Origin: Strigamia acuminata
Lineage: Eukaryota; Arthropoda; Chilopoda; Geophilomorpha; Linotaeniidae
Assembly (NCBI GenBank): GCA_949358305.1
Contig: CASHSZ010000132.1
Location: forward strand, 1-55,000
DNA length: 55,000 nt
Direction of reading: 5' to 3'
Positions 35,457-46,036 of the stretch are shown piece by piece. Position 1 is the first letter of the stretch. Each line of letters starts with the position of its first letter. Position numbers and translations under genes: made by a program. Below the pieces are notes generated by a model. The model was not told where the DNA came from. It saw only the letters and a list, made by a program, of their open reading frames with translations, and ran no database searches.

Positions 35457-36005
35457 CCTTGGGGTATGTGTGCGGATTTTGTCGGGGGCGAAAGGGTCCC
35501 GCTTTTTAACATTACGGCGGCCTATACGTTGTTTCGTTGATCGCGACTGTGATGCGGAATTTGCGGATGTTGTTTTGGCCGAGTAGTTCGTGCGACCGAG
35601 CGCGTTTTGTTCGTTGCTTTTCGGTGTTCGGTGGGTTTTGTGACCGGTCAAGGGTTTCGCTAAAACGTGGTTTTTGTGACGGGAGGGAGGGGGGATCGGT
35701 TCATGTGCTCCGAACGCGCCGCGACGCGCCGTGACTTGGGCCAAAAACGACCCGGTCGGAAACCGGGTCCCGGGCTTCGTCGAGGCGTGGTTTTTGAGAA
35801 CGGGGGGAGGGGGGGATCGGGTCGCGTGCTCCGAAAGCGCCGCGACGCGCCGTGACTTGGGCCAAAAACGACCCGGTCGGAAACCGGGTCCCGGGCTTCG
35901 TCGAGGCGTGGTCCCGATCGGGACAAACTCTTCCGGAAAATGTCCGGTGGAATGTTGAGAGTGTCGATGGACGACGTTCGAGTTTATATCGTAAGTAAGT
36001 AAGTA
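35457..36005 (+). repeat. Satellite edge module, copy 2, starting at TTAA
   Basis: It begins CCTTGGGGTATGTGTGCGG straight after TTAA and is the reverse complement of 24796-25343. Over about 200 codons the two read the same, so they differ little if at all. It contains the same two roughly 120-bp direct repeats (about 35660-35790 and 35790-35915) and ends with GTAAGTAAGTAAGT (35990-36004). Confidence 0.88.
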
Positions 36006-36175
36006 TCTGACAAAACTTGCACAGAATTTTGTCAACATTTGATAAATTTCCACAGAATTTAACGTTGTTTTGCTAAAACCTGCGGAAACGTGTCTAGTCG
36101 GGCAGAAACGTCTCGTAAAATGTTGCTGAAATTCCGTGGAAATTTGTCAAAAATTGACAAAAGTTGGTGACCGAC
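36006..36175 (+). repeat. Satellite monomer next to the right array
   Basis: The AT-rich half-monomer (CTGACAAAACTTGCACAGAA .. TTGACAAAAGTTGGTGACCG) joins the edge module to the minisatellite array. It mirrors 24620-24795. Confidence 0.8.
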
Positions 36176-39100
36176 CCACATCGCGTTGCGGCGCGGTCGG
36201 AGCACGCGACCCGATCCCCCCCCCCCCCCTCCCCCCGTCCCCAAAAAACCACGCCTCGAGGAACCCCGAGGTTCGGTTTCCGACCGGGTCGCCTCTTGAT
36301 CCGACTCGGGGCGCGTCACGACGCGGTCGGAGGACGGCCCTCGCCCCCAAAAACCACACTCCGGGTCACGTGGTCTCGCACCCGACTCTTTCAGTTTTCC
36401 CGTTTTCAGCCCGTTACGGGATCGTGACGGGACTGTCGGCGGCCCGTTAACGGCCCGCACGAGCCGTGACGGGATCGTGACGGGACCGTTGGCGGCCCGT
36501 TAACGGCCCGCACGGGCCGTGACGGGATCGTGACGGGACCGTCGGCGGCCCGTTAACGGCCCGTACGACTCCATGCGGGCCGTTGACGGGCCGTTGACGG
36601 GCCGTTAACGGGCCGTTAACGGGCCGTTAACGGGCCGTTACGGCGTAAATCGAAAAAATCAACAACCGACAACACGTACGTGAAAACGCGTACAACATTC
36701 ATAGACATTAATCTCGAATCCTGTTTTTGGTTTTACGCCGTTAACGGGCCGTTAACGGCCCGTTAACGGCCCGTTAACGGCCCGCGTGAGGTCGTACGGG
36801 CCGTCGGCGAGCCGAAGTCCGGGAACGAAGGCCGTGACGGGATCGTGACGGGACCGTCAGCGGCCCGTTAACGGCCCGTGCGGGCCGTTGCGGGATCGTG
36901 ACGGGATCGTCGACGGCCCGTTAACGGCCCGTGCGGGCCGTTGCGGGCCGTTGACGGGCCGTTGACGGGCCGTTAACGGGCCGTTAACGGGCCGTTACGG
37001 CGTGAATCGAAAAAATCAACAACCGACAACACGTACATGAAAACGCGTACAACATTCATAGACATTAATCTCGAATCCTGTTTTCGGTTTTGCCCCGTTA
37101 ACGGGCCGTTAACGGGCCGTTAACGGGCCGTTAACGGCCCGTGCGGGCCGTTGCGGGATCGTGACGGGACCGTCGACGGCCCGTTAACGGCCCGTGCGGG
37201 CCGTTGCGGGATCGTGACGGGACCGTCAGCGGCCCGTTAACGGCCCGTGCGGGCCGTTGCGGGATCGTGACGGGATCGTCGACGGCCCGTTAACGGCCCG
37301 TGCGGGCCGTTGCGGGATCGTGACGGGACCGTCAGCGGCCCGTTAACGGCCCGTGCGGGCCGTTGCGGGATCGTGACGGGATCGTCGACGGCCCGTTAAC
37401 GGCCCGTGCGGGCCGTTGCGGGCCGTTGACGGGCCGTTGACGGGCCGTTAACGGGCCGTTAACGGGCCGTTACGGCGTGAATCGAAAAAATCAACAACCG
37501 ACAACACGTACATGAAAACGCGTACAACATTCATAGACATTAATCTCGAATCCTGTTTTTGGTTTTACGCCGTTAACGGGCCGTTAACGGGCCGTTAACG
37601 GCCCGTTAACGGCCCGCGTGAGGTCGTACGGGCCGTCGGCGAGCCGAAGTCCGGGAACGAAGGCCGTGACGGGATCGTGACGGGACCGTCAGCGGCCCGT
37701 TAACGGCCCGTGCGGGCCGTTGCGGGATCGTGACGGGATCGTCGACGGCCCGTTAACGGCCCGTGCGGGCCGTTGCGGGCCGTTGACGGGCCGTTGACGG
37801 GCCGTTAACGGGCCGTTAACGGGCCGTTACGGCGTGAATCGAAAAAATCAACAACCGACAACACGTACATGAAAACGCGTACAACATTCATAGACATTAA
37901 TCTCGAATCCTGTTTTCGGTTTTGCCCCGTTAACGGGCCGTTAACGGGCCGTTAACGGGCCGTTAACGGCCCGTGCGGGCCGTTGCGGGATCGTGACGGG
38001 ACCGTCGACGGCCCGTTAACGGCCCGTGCGGGCCGTTGCGGGATCGTGACGGGACCGTCAGCGGCCCGTTAACGGCCCGTGCGGGCCGTTGCGGGATCGT
38101 GACGGGATCGTCGACGGCCCGTTAACGGCCCGTGCGGGCCGTTGCGGGATCGTGACGGGACCGTCAGCGGCCCGTTAACGGCCCGTGCGGGCCGTTGCGG
38201 GATCGTGACGGGATCGTCGACGGCCCGTTAACGGCCCGTGCGGGCCGTTGCGGGCCGTTGACGGGCCGTTGACGGGCCGTTAACGGGCCGTTAACGGGCC
38301 GTTACGGCGTGAATCGAAAAAATCAACAACCGACAACACGTACATGAAAACGCGTACAACATTCATAGACATTAATCTCGAATCCTGTTTTTGGTTTTAC
38401 GCCGTTAACGGGCCGTTAACGGGCCGTTAACGGCCCGTTAACGGCCCGCGTGAGGTCGTACGGGCCGTCGGCGAGCCGAAGTCCGGGAACGAAGGCCGTG
38501 ACGGGATCGTGACGGGACCGTCAGCGGCCCGTTAACGGCCCGTGCGGGCCGTTGCGGGATCGTGACGGGATCGTCGACGGCCCGTTAACGGCCCGTGCGG
38601 GCCGTTGCGGGCCGTTGACGGGCCGTTGACGGGCCGTTAACGGGCCGTTAACGGGCCGTTACGGCGTGAATCGAAAAAATCAACAACCGACAACACGTAC
38701 GTGAAAACGCGTACAACATTCATAGACATTAATCTCGAATCCTGTTTTCGGTTTTGCCCCGTTAACGGGCCGTTAACGGGCCGTTAACGGGCCGTTAACG
38801 GCCCGTGCGGGCCGTTGCGGGATCGTGACGGGACCGTCGACGGCCCGTTAACGGCCCGTGCGGGCCGTTGCGGGATCGTGACGGGACCGTCAGCGGCCCG
38901 TTAACGGCCCGTGCGGGCCGTTGCGGGATCGTGACGGGATCGTCGACGGCCCGTTAACGGCCCGTGCGGGCCGTTGCGGGATCGTGACGGGACCGTCAGC
39001 GGCCCGTTAACGGCCCGTGCGGGCCGTTGCGGGATCGTGACGGGATCGTCGACGGCCCGTTAACGGCCCGTGCGGGCCGTTGCGGGCCGTTGACGGGCCG

Positions 39101-40400
39101 TTGACGGGCCGTTAACGGGCCGTTAACGGGCCGTTAACGGGCCGTTACGGCGTGAATCGAAAAAATCAACAACCGACAACACGTACATGAAAACGCGTAC
39201 AACATTCATAGACATTAATCTCGAATCCTGTTTTTGGTTTTACGCCGTTAACGGGCCGTTAACGGGCCGTTAACGGCCCGTTAACGGCCCGCGTGAGGTC
39301 GTACGGGCCGTCGGCGAGCCGAAGTCCGGGAACGAAGGCCGTGACGGGATCGTGACGGGACCGTCAGCGGCCCGTTAACGGCCCGTGCGGGCCGTTGCGG
39401 GATCGTGACGGGATCGTCGACGGCCCGTTAACGGCCCGTGCGGGCCGTTGCGGGCCGTTGACGGGCCGTTGACGGGCCGTTAACGGGCCGTTAACGGGCC
39501 GTTACGGCGTAAATCGAAAAAATCAACAACCGACAACACGTACGTGAAAACGCGTACAACATTCATAGACATTAATCTCGAATCCTGTTTTTGGTTTTAC
39601 GCCGTTAACGGGCCGTTAACGGCCCGTTAACGGCCCGTTAACGGCCCGCACAGGCCGTGACGGGATCGTGACGGGACTGTCGGCGGCCCGTTAACGGCCC
39701 GCACGAGCCGTGACGGGATCGTGACGGGACCGTCGGCAGCCCGTTAACGGCCCGTACGACTCCATGCGGGCCGTTGACGGGCCGTTAACGGGCCGTTAAC
39801 GGCCCGTTAACGGCGTAAAACCAAAAACAGGATTCGAGATTAATGTCTATGAATGTTGTACGCGTTTTCACGTACGTGTTGTCGGTTGTTGATTTTTTCG
39901 ATTTACACCGTCACGGCCCGTTAACGGCCCGTTAACGGCCCGTCAACGGCCCGTCAACGGCCCGTCAACGGCCCGCATGGGCCCGCACGGGCCGTTAACG
40001 GGCCGCCGACGGTCCCGTCACGATCCCGTAACGGTCCGCACGGGCCGTTAACGGGCCGCCGACGGTCCCGTCACGATCCCGTAACGGCCCGTACAAGCCG
40101 TTAACGGGCCGCCGACGGTCCCGTCACGATCCCGTAACGGCCCGTCATGATCCCGTAACGGGAAAACTGAGAGAGTCGGGTGCGAGACCACGTGACCCGG
40201 AGTGTGGTTTTTGGGGGCGAGGGCCGTCCTTCGACCGCGCCGTGACGCGCCCCGGGTCGGATCAAGAGGCGACCCGGTCGGAAACCGAACCTCGGGGTTC
40301 CTCGAGGCGTGGTTTTTTGGGGACGGGGGGAGGGGGGGATCGGGTCGCGTGCTCCGACCGCGCCGCAACGCGCCGTGGGTCGGTCACCAACCTTTGTCAA
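36176..40400. repeat. Right GTTAAC minisatellite array with 832-bp dimer period
   Basis: The array is bounded by inverted arms: CCGACCCACATCGCG.. at about 36171-36385 and its reverse complement at about 40185-40385. A run of C bases lies at about 36216-36229. Inside are GC-rich units with GGCCCGTTAACGGCCCG. The conserved AT-rich island recurs inverted, with spacings of about 357, 475, 357, 475, 357, 486 and 357 bp, so the true unit is an 832-bp dimer repeated more than three times. Near 39800 orientation flips and one island is in the plus direction. Confidence 0.9.
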
Positions 40401-40550
40401 TATTTTATAAATTTCCACGGAATTTCAGCAATGTTTTACATAAGTCCGTCAAATCGGGCAGAAATATCCCGTACAATGTCGCTGCAATTCTGTGGAAATT
40501 TATCAGATATTGACAAAATTCGGTGACGGGCGGAAGGGCGATTCCCGGGC

Positions 40551-40552
<2 letters not shown>
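40401..40552 (+). repeat. Diverged satellite monomer at the array's right edge
   Basis: It holds TTTCAGCAATGTTTTACATA, TCGGGCAGAAATATCCCG and TTATCAGATATTGACAAAAT, the usual monomer words with more changes than inside the array. Similarity fades at GGTGACGGGCGGAAGGG. No TTAA junction is present here, unlike on the other side of this array. Confidence 0.75.
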
Positions 40553-40838
<286 letters not shown>

Positions 40839-40843
40839 GCTAG

Positions 40844-41245
40844 TTGCGTCGAGGGGGTGCGTCTGCGCGACCACCGCCGCCGCCGCCGCCACCGACACCG
40901 AGTGAAAAGAAGAGCGAGGAGACGGCGCTGGAGGCGATGGTCGAGAAGATGATGGCGAGGACGGAGGCAAAATTGGAAGCGATGCTGGCGAGAACGGAGG
41001 AACGATTCGAGAACATGTTGGAGAGGGTGGAGAAGAAGTGGATGGGAGCGATGGCCGATGATACGGAGCCGGTGGACGACGAAGGCGACGACAAAGGGGC
41101 GACCGGTGGTAAAGGTGGCGAGGAGAGGACCGGCGGCGACGGCGGCGACGACGACGACGACAGCCACTCTTCGATTCTAATTATTCATTCATTCATTCAT
41201 TCATTTATGTATTTATTTATTTATTTATTTCCCCGTGGACCGTAA
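40844..41245 (+). CDS. Coiled-coil exon, relative of the long twin-finger gene
   Basis: An acceptor (CT/T tract then CGCTAG) ends at 40843. The following frame reads a proline run, then an alpha-helical charged stretch (MVEKMMARTEAKLEAMLART), then an acidic Gly/Asp-rich end (GGDGGDDDDD). The same order, including an ERTGG motif, occurs in the exon at 53081-53462 of the long gene, just before its first finger. Here no finger follows: the frame runs into TTCA/TTTA microsatellite and stops at 41243-41245. The upstream exons and any 3' partner were not found, so it may be a decayed or partial copy. Function unknown. Confidence 0.5.
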   Translation: MRRGGASARPPPPPPPPTPSEKKSEETALEAMVEKMMARTEAKLEAMLARTEERFENMLERVEKKWMGAMADDTEPVDDEGDDKGATGGKGGEERTGGDGGDDDDDSHSSILIIHSFIHSFMYLFIYLFPRGP

Positions 41246-41322
41246 ACGAGTGGTTTACAATATTTTTTTTTTTTATTTTTTTTATATTTTTAAGACTGAA
41301 GAATAAAGTCTGATTATTGTAT

Positions 41323-41361
<39 letters not shown>

Positions 41362-41480
41362 TACATTTGTACATTCAAAAGTTAAAAATAAAAATTTCAA
41401 AAATTACAAAATTACAAAATTACAAAATTACAAAATTACAAAATTAACAAAAATTAACAAAAATTAACAAAAATTAAAAG
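41179..41480. repeat. Microsatellite cluster (TTCA, TTTA, ACAAAATT)
   Basis: Tandem TTCA/TTTA copies at 41186-41230 and 41318-41362, then ACAAAATT-type copies at about 41400-41480. An AATAAA within GAAGAATAAAGTC (near 41300) could serve as a poly(A) signal for the preceding exon. Confidence 0.85.
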
Positions 41481-41536
41481 AAAAGGAGAGAAGAGACGAC
41501 GATGGTGGTGGTGGTGGTGGTGGTGGTGGTTTAGGT

Positions 41537-41567
<31 letters not shown>

Positions 41568-41998
41568 GCGACTACATCACACAGTGGAGTTTCTGGCACG
41601 ACGACGGAGCCTGCGCGCGCCCATCCCCACCGCAAGCGCGAAATCCAGTGACAAAATTTGGAAAATGCGACCACGGAGATTGGGCGAGTAGGTTTTCGCG
41701 CGCCCTCCCGACACACCGTGGAAATAAAAATAGAAACATGTAAACGAAAATAAAAAACGAGAATGAAAATAAAGATGAGAACGGTAAATGAAAATAAAAA
41801 AATAAAACGAAGAAATAAAAGGAGAGCCGAATCTTTCGACTCCCCCCCACCCTCCCGCAACCTCGCGGGAGAGTGTTCACCATCACTATCTGAAACGAAG
41901 AAGGGACCAAACTGAAACGGCACAATGTATGGCAATGTCAATGGAATGCGTGTTTGACAATACAGCTTTGCCAGAAACGAAAACTCGACGAAAACTCG
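41481..41998. other. Low-complexity and unassigned stretch
   Basis: GGT and GAC/GGC runs (41503-41575) are followed by a plus-strand frame of about 55 further codons ending at 41743, rich in aromatic and charged residues but matching nothing I know. A purine-rich AAAT stretch (41720-41820) and AACTCGCGGG-type GC sequence follow. I see no feature here that I would defend as a gene. Confidence 0.5.
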
Positions 41999-42071
41999 CG
42001 GGAGCGGGATTCGAACCCTCGATCCACAACTCCGTACGGCAGGTAACTCTGCCCGCTCGGCCACCCGGGCC
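41999..42071 (-). ncRNA. tRNA-like Pol III unit (degenerate tRNA or SINE head)
   Basis: On the minus strand an A box, TGGCCGAGCGGG (42063-42052), and a perfect B box, GGTTCGAATCC (42017-42007), are 34 nt apart, as in tRNA genes, and a TTTT run follows shortly after (near 41992). The acceptor, D and anticodon stems pair poorly, so it is probably a tRNA pseudogene or a tRNA-derived SINE and not a working tRNA. Leucine/serine-type A-box wording (GGCCGAG) is seen, but no anticodon is assigned. Confidence 0.55.
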
Positions 42072-42273
42072 CGGAGACAAAGCGTCGCTATTTTCGATGA
42101 CGACGTTTGTCGTTATTACTAATCATTATCGGTTATTGATTATTAATCGTCGATTATTAATTAATTATTGATTATTAATTATTAGTTGTCAGTTATTGCC
42201 ATTATTAGTGTCGTTTATTCATTAATCTTTTTCGCGTCACCGGTCGACCGACATGCTCTAGCGTCACATCTCG

Positions 42274-42276
<3 letters not shown>

Positions 42277-42334
<58 letters not shown>

Positions 42335-42470
42335 TGTGAGTGAGTGCACTTTTCCCGACCACGCGACGTCTGCGTTTTGCGACCAACTTCGTTCGACGAC
42401 CGACAGACATTTATCCATTCATACATACATACATACATACATACATACATACATACATACATACATACAC
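42277..42470. repeat. GA and CATA microsatellites in 5' untranslated exon
   Basis: A GA tract (about 42277-42330) and a CATA tract (about 42418-42468) lie before a good donor, AACGTG|GTAAGT (42476/42477). The exon that ends there is probably the non-coding first exon of the coiled-coil gene that follows. Confidence 0.75.
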
Positions 42471-42555
42471 AACGTGGTAAGTTTCTCCAACGCTATTACC
42501 GCGACAACCATTTCGTTCTCGTCAGTCGGCGTCAACTTTTCGTTCCGTTTTTCAG

Positions 42556-42710
42556 ATGGAACCGAACCGCGAACGAAACGAGGATCCGAGATGGCCGCCC
42601 ATTCCCGTCGTCACGGTGAGCGCGTTTATTTTCTTCGACGTGTCACGTCGCCCCGCTTAAAATTTTGCTTTCAGGTTGACACGAAGAAGACGGCAATGGC
42701 GCTGTCGTTG

Positions 42711-42788
<78 letters not shown>

Positions 42789-43879
42789 ACAACGACGACG
42801 AAGACCTAACCGAGATCGACGCCGCCATGTTGCGCGACGTTAAACGAGGAGTCAAACTCGAGGTCGAAGTGAGTAAAAATTTTCGCGTTGCCCCGCGTTA
42901 CCCGGCGCAATATTTTTGTTCATTCGTTCGTTCCTTCGTTCTCTCTAGACTGGGGCGGTCGAATTCGAGCTGCCGTTCGAAAAGAAGGAAGGAGAGGAGG
43001 GGGAGGAAGAGCCGCCGTCGACCGCGCGGCTCCTGTGGGCGCTGGGAAACCAGCTGGGAGAGGAGCAACGACAACTGCGTCGAACCACGGACGACGAGTT
43101 GGAGAGGTTCAAGCGAGAGATGCGAAGACGGTTGGAGGCGAAGAAGAGAGAACTTGATGAGCGGTTGAGACTACAAGAGGTGTCCCACCAGCGCCAAATC
43201 CATTTGCGTCTCGAACAGTTGGACCGAGAAAGCGCGGTCTATCGGCGGGCGTGGCGTCGACAGGAGCGGGAGCAACGAGAGCGGGAGCAGCGAGAGTGGG
43301 AGGGATTGGAGCGGGAGCGATTGGAGCTGGAGCAGTCGGAGCAGCAGTGGGAGCGGGAGCGAGAGCAGCAGTGGCAGCAGTGGCAGCAACAACAACGACG
43401 ACCACTCGAGTCGGAGCCGGAGTCGGAGTCGGCTCATGACGTGGAGGTGGAGGACTTAAAAAAAAAGGCGTTGGATCTCGAGAAGCGCCCGAGACAAGAA
43501 CACGTGAGTGTCTGTCTGTCTCTGTCTCTCTCTCTTTCCCCCCTTCCCATTTCACGGCGCACGGGGTCAAACTCGATTTCGATTAGACACCGTCCCACCC
43601 CGGCCAATTTATTTTCCATTTACTTTGTTTTATTTTACTTTACTTTACTTTACTTTACTTTACTTTACTTGTCCCCAGTTGAGTCACTCGCCGACCCGAG
43701 AGCCCGACGACCAACCGCCAGCCACCATTGTCGTTGCCGAAGGACCGACCGAAACCCGAGAGCGATCCGAGTCGGACGAGGCGATGGACGCGGCCACGGC
43801 CACGACGAGTGGGTACCGCGAGCACCGGGCCATCGCTCCAACGCGCCCCGACGCGACCGATCGACCGGTGGACCAATAA
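42556..43879 (+). CDS. Coiled-coil protein gene, four exons
   Basis: Exons: 42556-42615, 42675-42868, 42949-43503 and 43679-43879, all with GT-AG borders; frame is continuous across the last three. From Met 42827 the product is 265 residues: an acidic start, then a long Arg/Glu/Gln helix (about residues 50-160; LERFKREMRRRLEAKKREL and EREQREREQREWE), then a Ser/Pro/Thr-rich tail ending at TAA 43877. The strongly heptad-like central part predicts a coiled coil. Exon 42675 contains a CCG/GCC tract and its frame does not join the Met at 42556; starting at 42591 with a second acceptor after ACGAAG (42686) would join without a stop. The start is therefore unsettled. AATAAA overlaps the stop codon. 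No family recognised. Confidence 0.65.
42713..42789 (+). repeat. CCG trinucleotide tract in coding exon
   Basis: About 22 CCG/GCC copies within exon 42675-42868. In the frame that continues downstream it encodes alanines; in the frame entering from exon 42556-42615 it encodes prolines and then meets a stop (TAA, 42807-42809). Confidence 0.9.
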
Positions 43880-44035
43880 ATTGATCGATTAATTAATTAG
43901 TTAATTCGTTCGTTTTTATTTATCCCTGTTTCATTTGTTTTCAATTCTTCTTCTTTTTTTTTTTTGTTTTTTTTTTTTTTTTTCCTCGTTGGCACCGACA
44001 ATACGTCGTCATCGCCTTTGTTTTTGTTGTTGTTA

Positions 44036-44085
<50 letters not shown>

Positions 44086-44360
44086 TAATAAAAATGGAAA
44101 AATGAAATAAAATACAATAAAATATAATAAAATAAAACGAAACAGAATTAATCGGCCAGTCGGCTGTCCAAAATTGACACGTGTTCGGTCGTGAAGACGT
44201 CGCGGATTGAGCGAACACACACAGTCGTCCGTCGAAGCGAGAAGGAAGAGGGCGATGTTGTCGTGGCGACCCACACACGCGCGTCCGCGTCAGTTTTGGG
44301 AAAACCGTCCGCCATGGCCTAGAAGAGACCGACGGATAAATGGGCGAATGAAACGCTCGT
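43880..44360. other. Spacer with AAT, T-rich and A-rich low complexity
   Basis: Poly-T runs (43950-43983), an AAT tract (about 44036-44080) and AAATA-type sequence. No gene was recognised. The only long minus-strand frame is driven by the AAT tract and was rejected. The stretch ends at the TTAA (44361-44364) that starts the third satellite edge module. Confidence 0.7.
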
Positions 44361-44364
44361 TTAA

Positions 44365-45215
44365 CCTTGGGGTATGTGTGCGGATTTTGTCGGGGGCGAA
44401 AGGGTCCCGCTTTTTAACATTACGGCGGCCTATACGTTGTTTCGTTGATCGCGACTGCGATGCGGAATTTGCGGATGTTGTTTTGGCCGAGTAGTTCGTG
44501 CGACCGAGCGCGTTTTGTTCGTTGCTTTTCGGTGTTCGGTGGGTTTTGTGACCGGTCAAGGGTTTCGCTAAAACGTGGTTTTTGTGACGGGAGGGAGGGG
44601 GGGGATCGGGTCGCGTGCTCCGAAAGCGCCGCGACGCGCCGTGACTCTTGATCCGACTCGGGGCGCGTCACGGCGCGGTCGGAGGACGGCCCTCGCCCCC
44701 AAAAACCACACTCCGGGTCACGTGGTCTCGCACCCGACTCCCTCAGTTTTCCCGTTTTCAGCCCGTTACGGGATCATGACGGGCCGTTACGGGATCGTGA
44801 CGGGACCGTCGGCGGCCCGTTAACGGGCCGTTAACGGCCCGCATGAGGTCGTACGGGCCGTCGGCGAGCCGAAGTCCGGGAACGAAGGCCGTTACGGGAC
44901 CGTCACGGGACCGTCGGCGGCCCGTTAACGGCCCGTGCGAGCCGTTACGGGATCGTGACGGGACCGTCACGATCCCGTCAACGGCTTGTACGGGCCGTTA
45001 ACGAGCCGCCAACGGGACCGTCACGATCTCGTAACGGCCCGTACAAGCCGTTGACGGGATCGTGACGGGACCGTCACGATCCCGTAACGGCCCGCACGGT
45101 CCGTTAACGGGCCGCCGACGGTCCCGTCACGACCCCATCACGGCCCGTACAAGCCGTTGACGGGGTCGTGACGGGACCGTTACGGGACCGTCGGCGGGCC
45201 GTTACGGGCCATATA
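44365..45215 (+). repeat. Satellite edge module, copy 3, internally deleted
   Basis: It starts CCTTGGGGTATGTGTGCGG directly after TTAA, like copy 2, and follows it for about 280 bp with a few changes (for example GACTGCGATG for GACTGTGATG). At GTGACTCTTGATCCGACTC it jumps to the array arm, skipping about 600 bp. It then runs through about 450 bp of GTTAAC minisatellite in mixed orientation, fading at CCATATACGG. No second TTAA end is seen. It lies directly upstream of the first twin-finger gene. Confidence 0.85.
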
Positions 45216-45323
45216 CGGTATTTTTGCGGAGTCGCGGTCGCGCGAGATTCGTCGCGGTAAAAGCGAATTCATTTACGGTCTCGGCTACCACTCGAAGTCG
45301 ACGGCCTCGACTCGCGCGGCCAC

Positions 45324-45359
45324 GAAATGGTTTGCGAGCTCGACACCAGATGTCACGAC
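45324..45359 (+). promoter_or_regulatory. Conserved upstream element, copy 1
   Basis: GAAATGGTTTGCGAGCTCGA followed by CACCAGATGTCAC lies 120 bp before the 5'-UTR donor (45443) of the first short twin-finger gene. Closely similar blocks occur at 47658-47693 and 49312-49346 at matching places before the other two family members. The conserved bases do not keep one reading frame across copies, so a regulatory or untranslated-exon role is more likely than coding. Confidence 0.55.
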
Positions 45360-45518
45360 AAACGCGCACGTTGGTCCGACAGCGTATATCGCGCGAGTGT
45401 TTCATTTTCCTCCCGGTTTTCATCGGCACTTCGTCTCCGTTGGTAAGTTTGGTGTTTTGTGTGGTTTCTCTCTCCAATTTATTTTCAATTCTCTACTCGT
45501 CTCCCACACAGAAGAAAG

Positions 45519-46036
45519 ATGGAAGGAGCGCAGCATGCAGAGGGCGACAAGTCACATTACTGCGCTTTGTGCTGCGGTAAATACCCCGACAGTAAGAAAC
45601 AAACATCCATTTATTTACTTATCAGTTGTTCAATTTATTTATTTATTTATTTTTTAATTATGTATATTTTATTTGATTTTAATTTTTTCTCGTTTCAGAA
45701 CCGAACGGTGTTTTCTGTAAAGATGCCTTTCGTCACTGGCGACGGTACCATAACATCGGCGGAGATGCGGACGATTCCACCCGAGGGCTGCTACGAATCC
45801 ATTCGCGCGACCCCGTTCGTTTGGCATTGGTGAGCTTTTAGTTTCTTCGCCGAGTTAACTAGTCAACTAATTTATTTTTTTTTATTTTTTATTTTTTTTT
45901 CAAGGCACTGAGACGGGTGTACCGACACAACGACGGACGCTGTCCGTTTTGCGCGGAAACACCCTTTTTCGAGGATCTCTCTACCCATTGGGTGGAAGCG
46001 CATAGATTTCAAGCACCGACCGCCCACCAGGGATGA
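45519..46036 (+). CDS. Twin C2H2-finger protein, copy 1 (three exons)
   Basis: Coding exons 45519-45591, 45699-45829 and 45905-46036 give 111 residues. A 5'-UTR intron (donor 45443, acceptor before 45512) precedes the ATG. Finger 1 is CALC plus 18 residues plus HWRRYH and is split by the first intron. Then comes the linker RGLLRIHSRDP, and finger 2 is CPFC plus 11 residues plus HWVEAH in the last exon. Both fingers use H-x4-H with Trp after the first His. The copy at 47908 and part of the long gene at 53081-54215 share this layout and both intron phases. The zinc ligands are all present, so nucleic-acid or protein binding is plausible, but the family is unknown to me. Confidence 0.75.

Noticed and set aside
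42556-42809. Short proline-rich protein ending after the CCG tract as a complete gene
   Set aside because: The downstream exons are in good frame with strong splice sites and need the other frame, so the stop is more likely a sign of wrong start, acceptor or tract length.
43897-44274. A 125-codon minus-strand frame with poly-leucine looking like a membrane segment
   Set aside because: The leucines are the AAT tract read in reverse; no other support.
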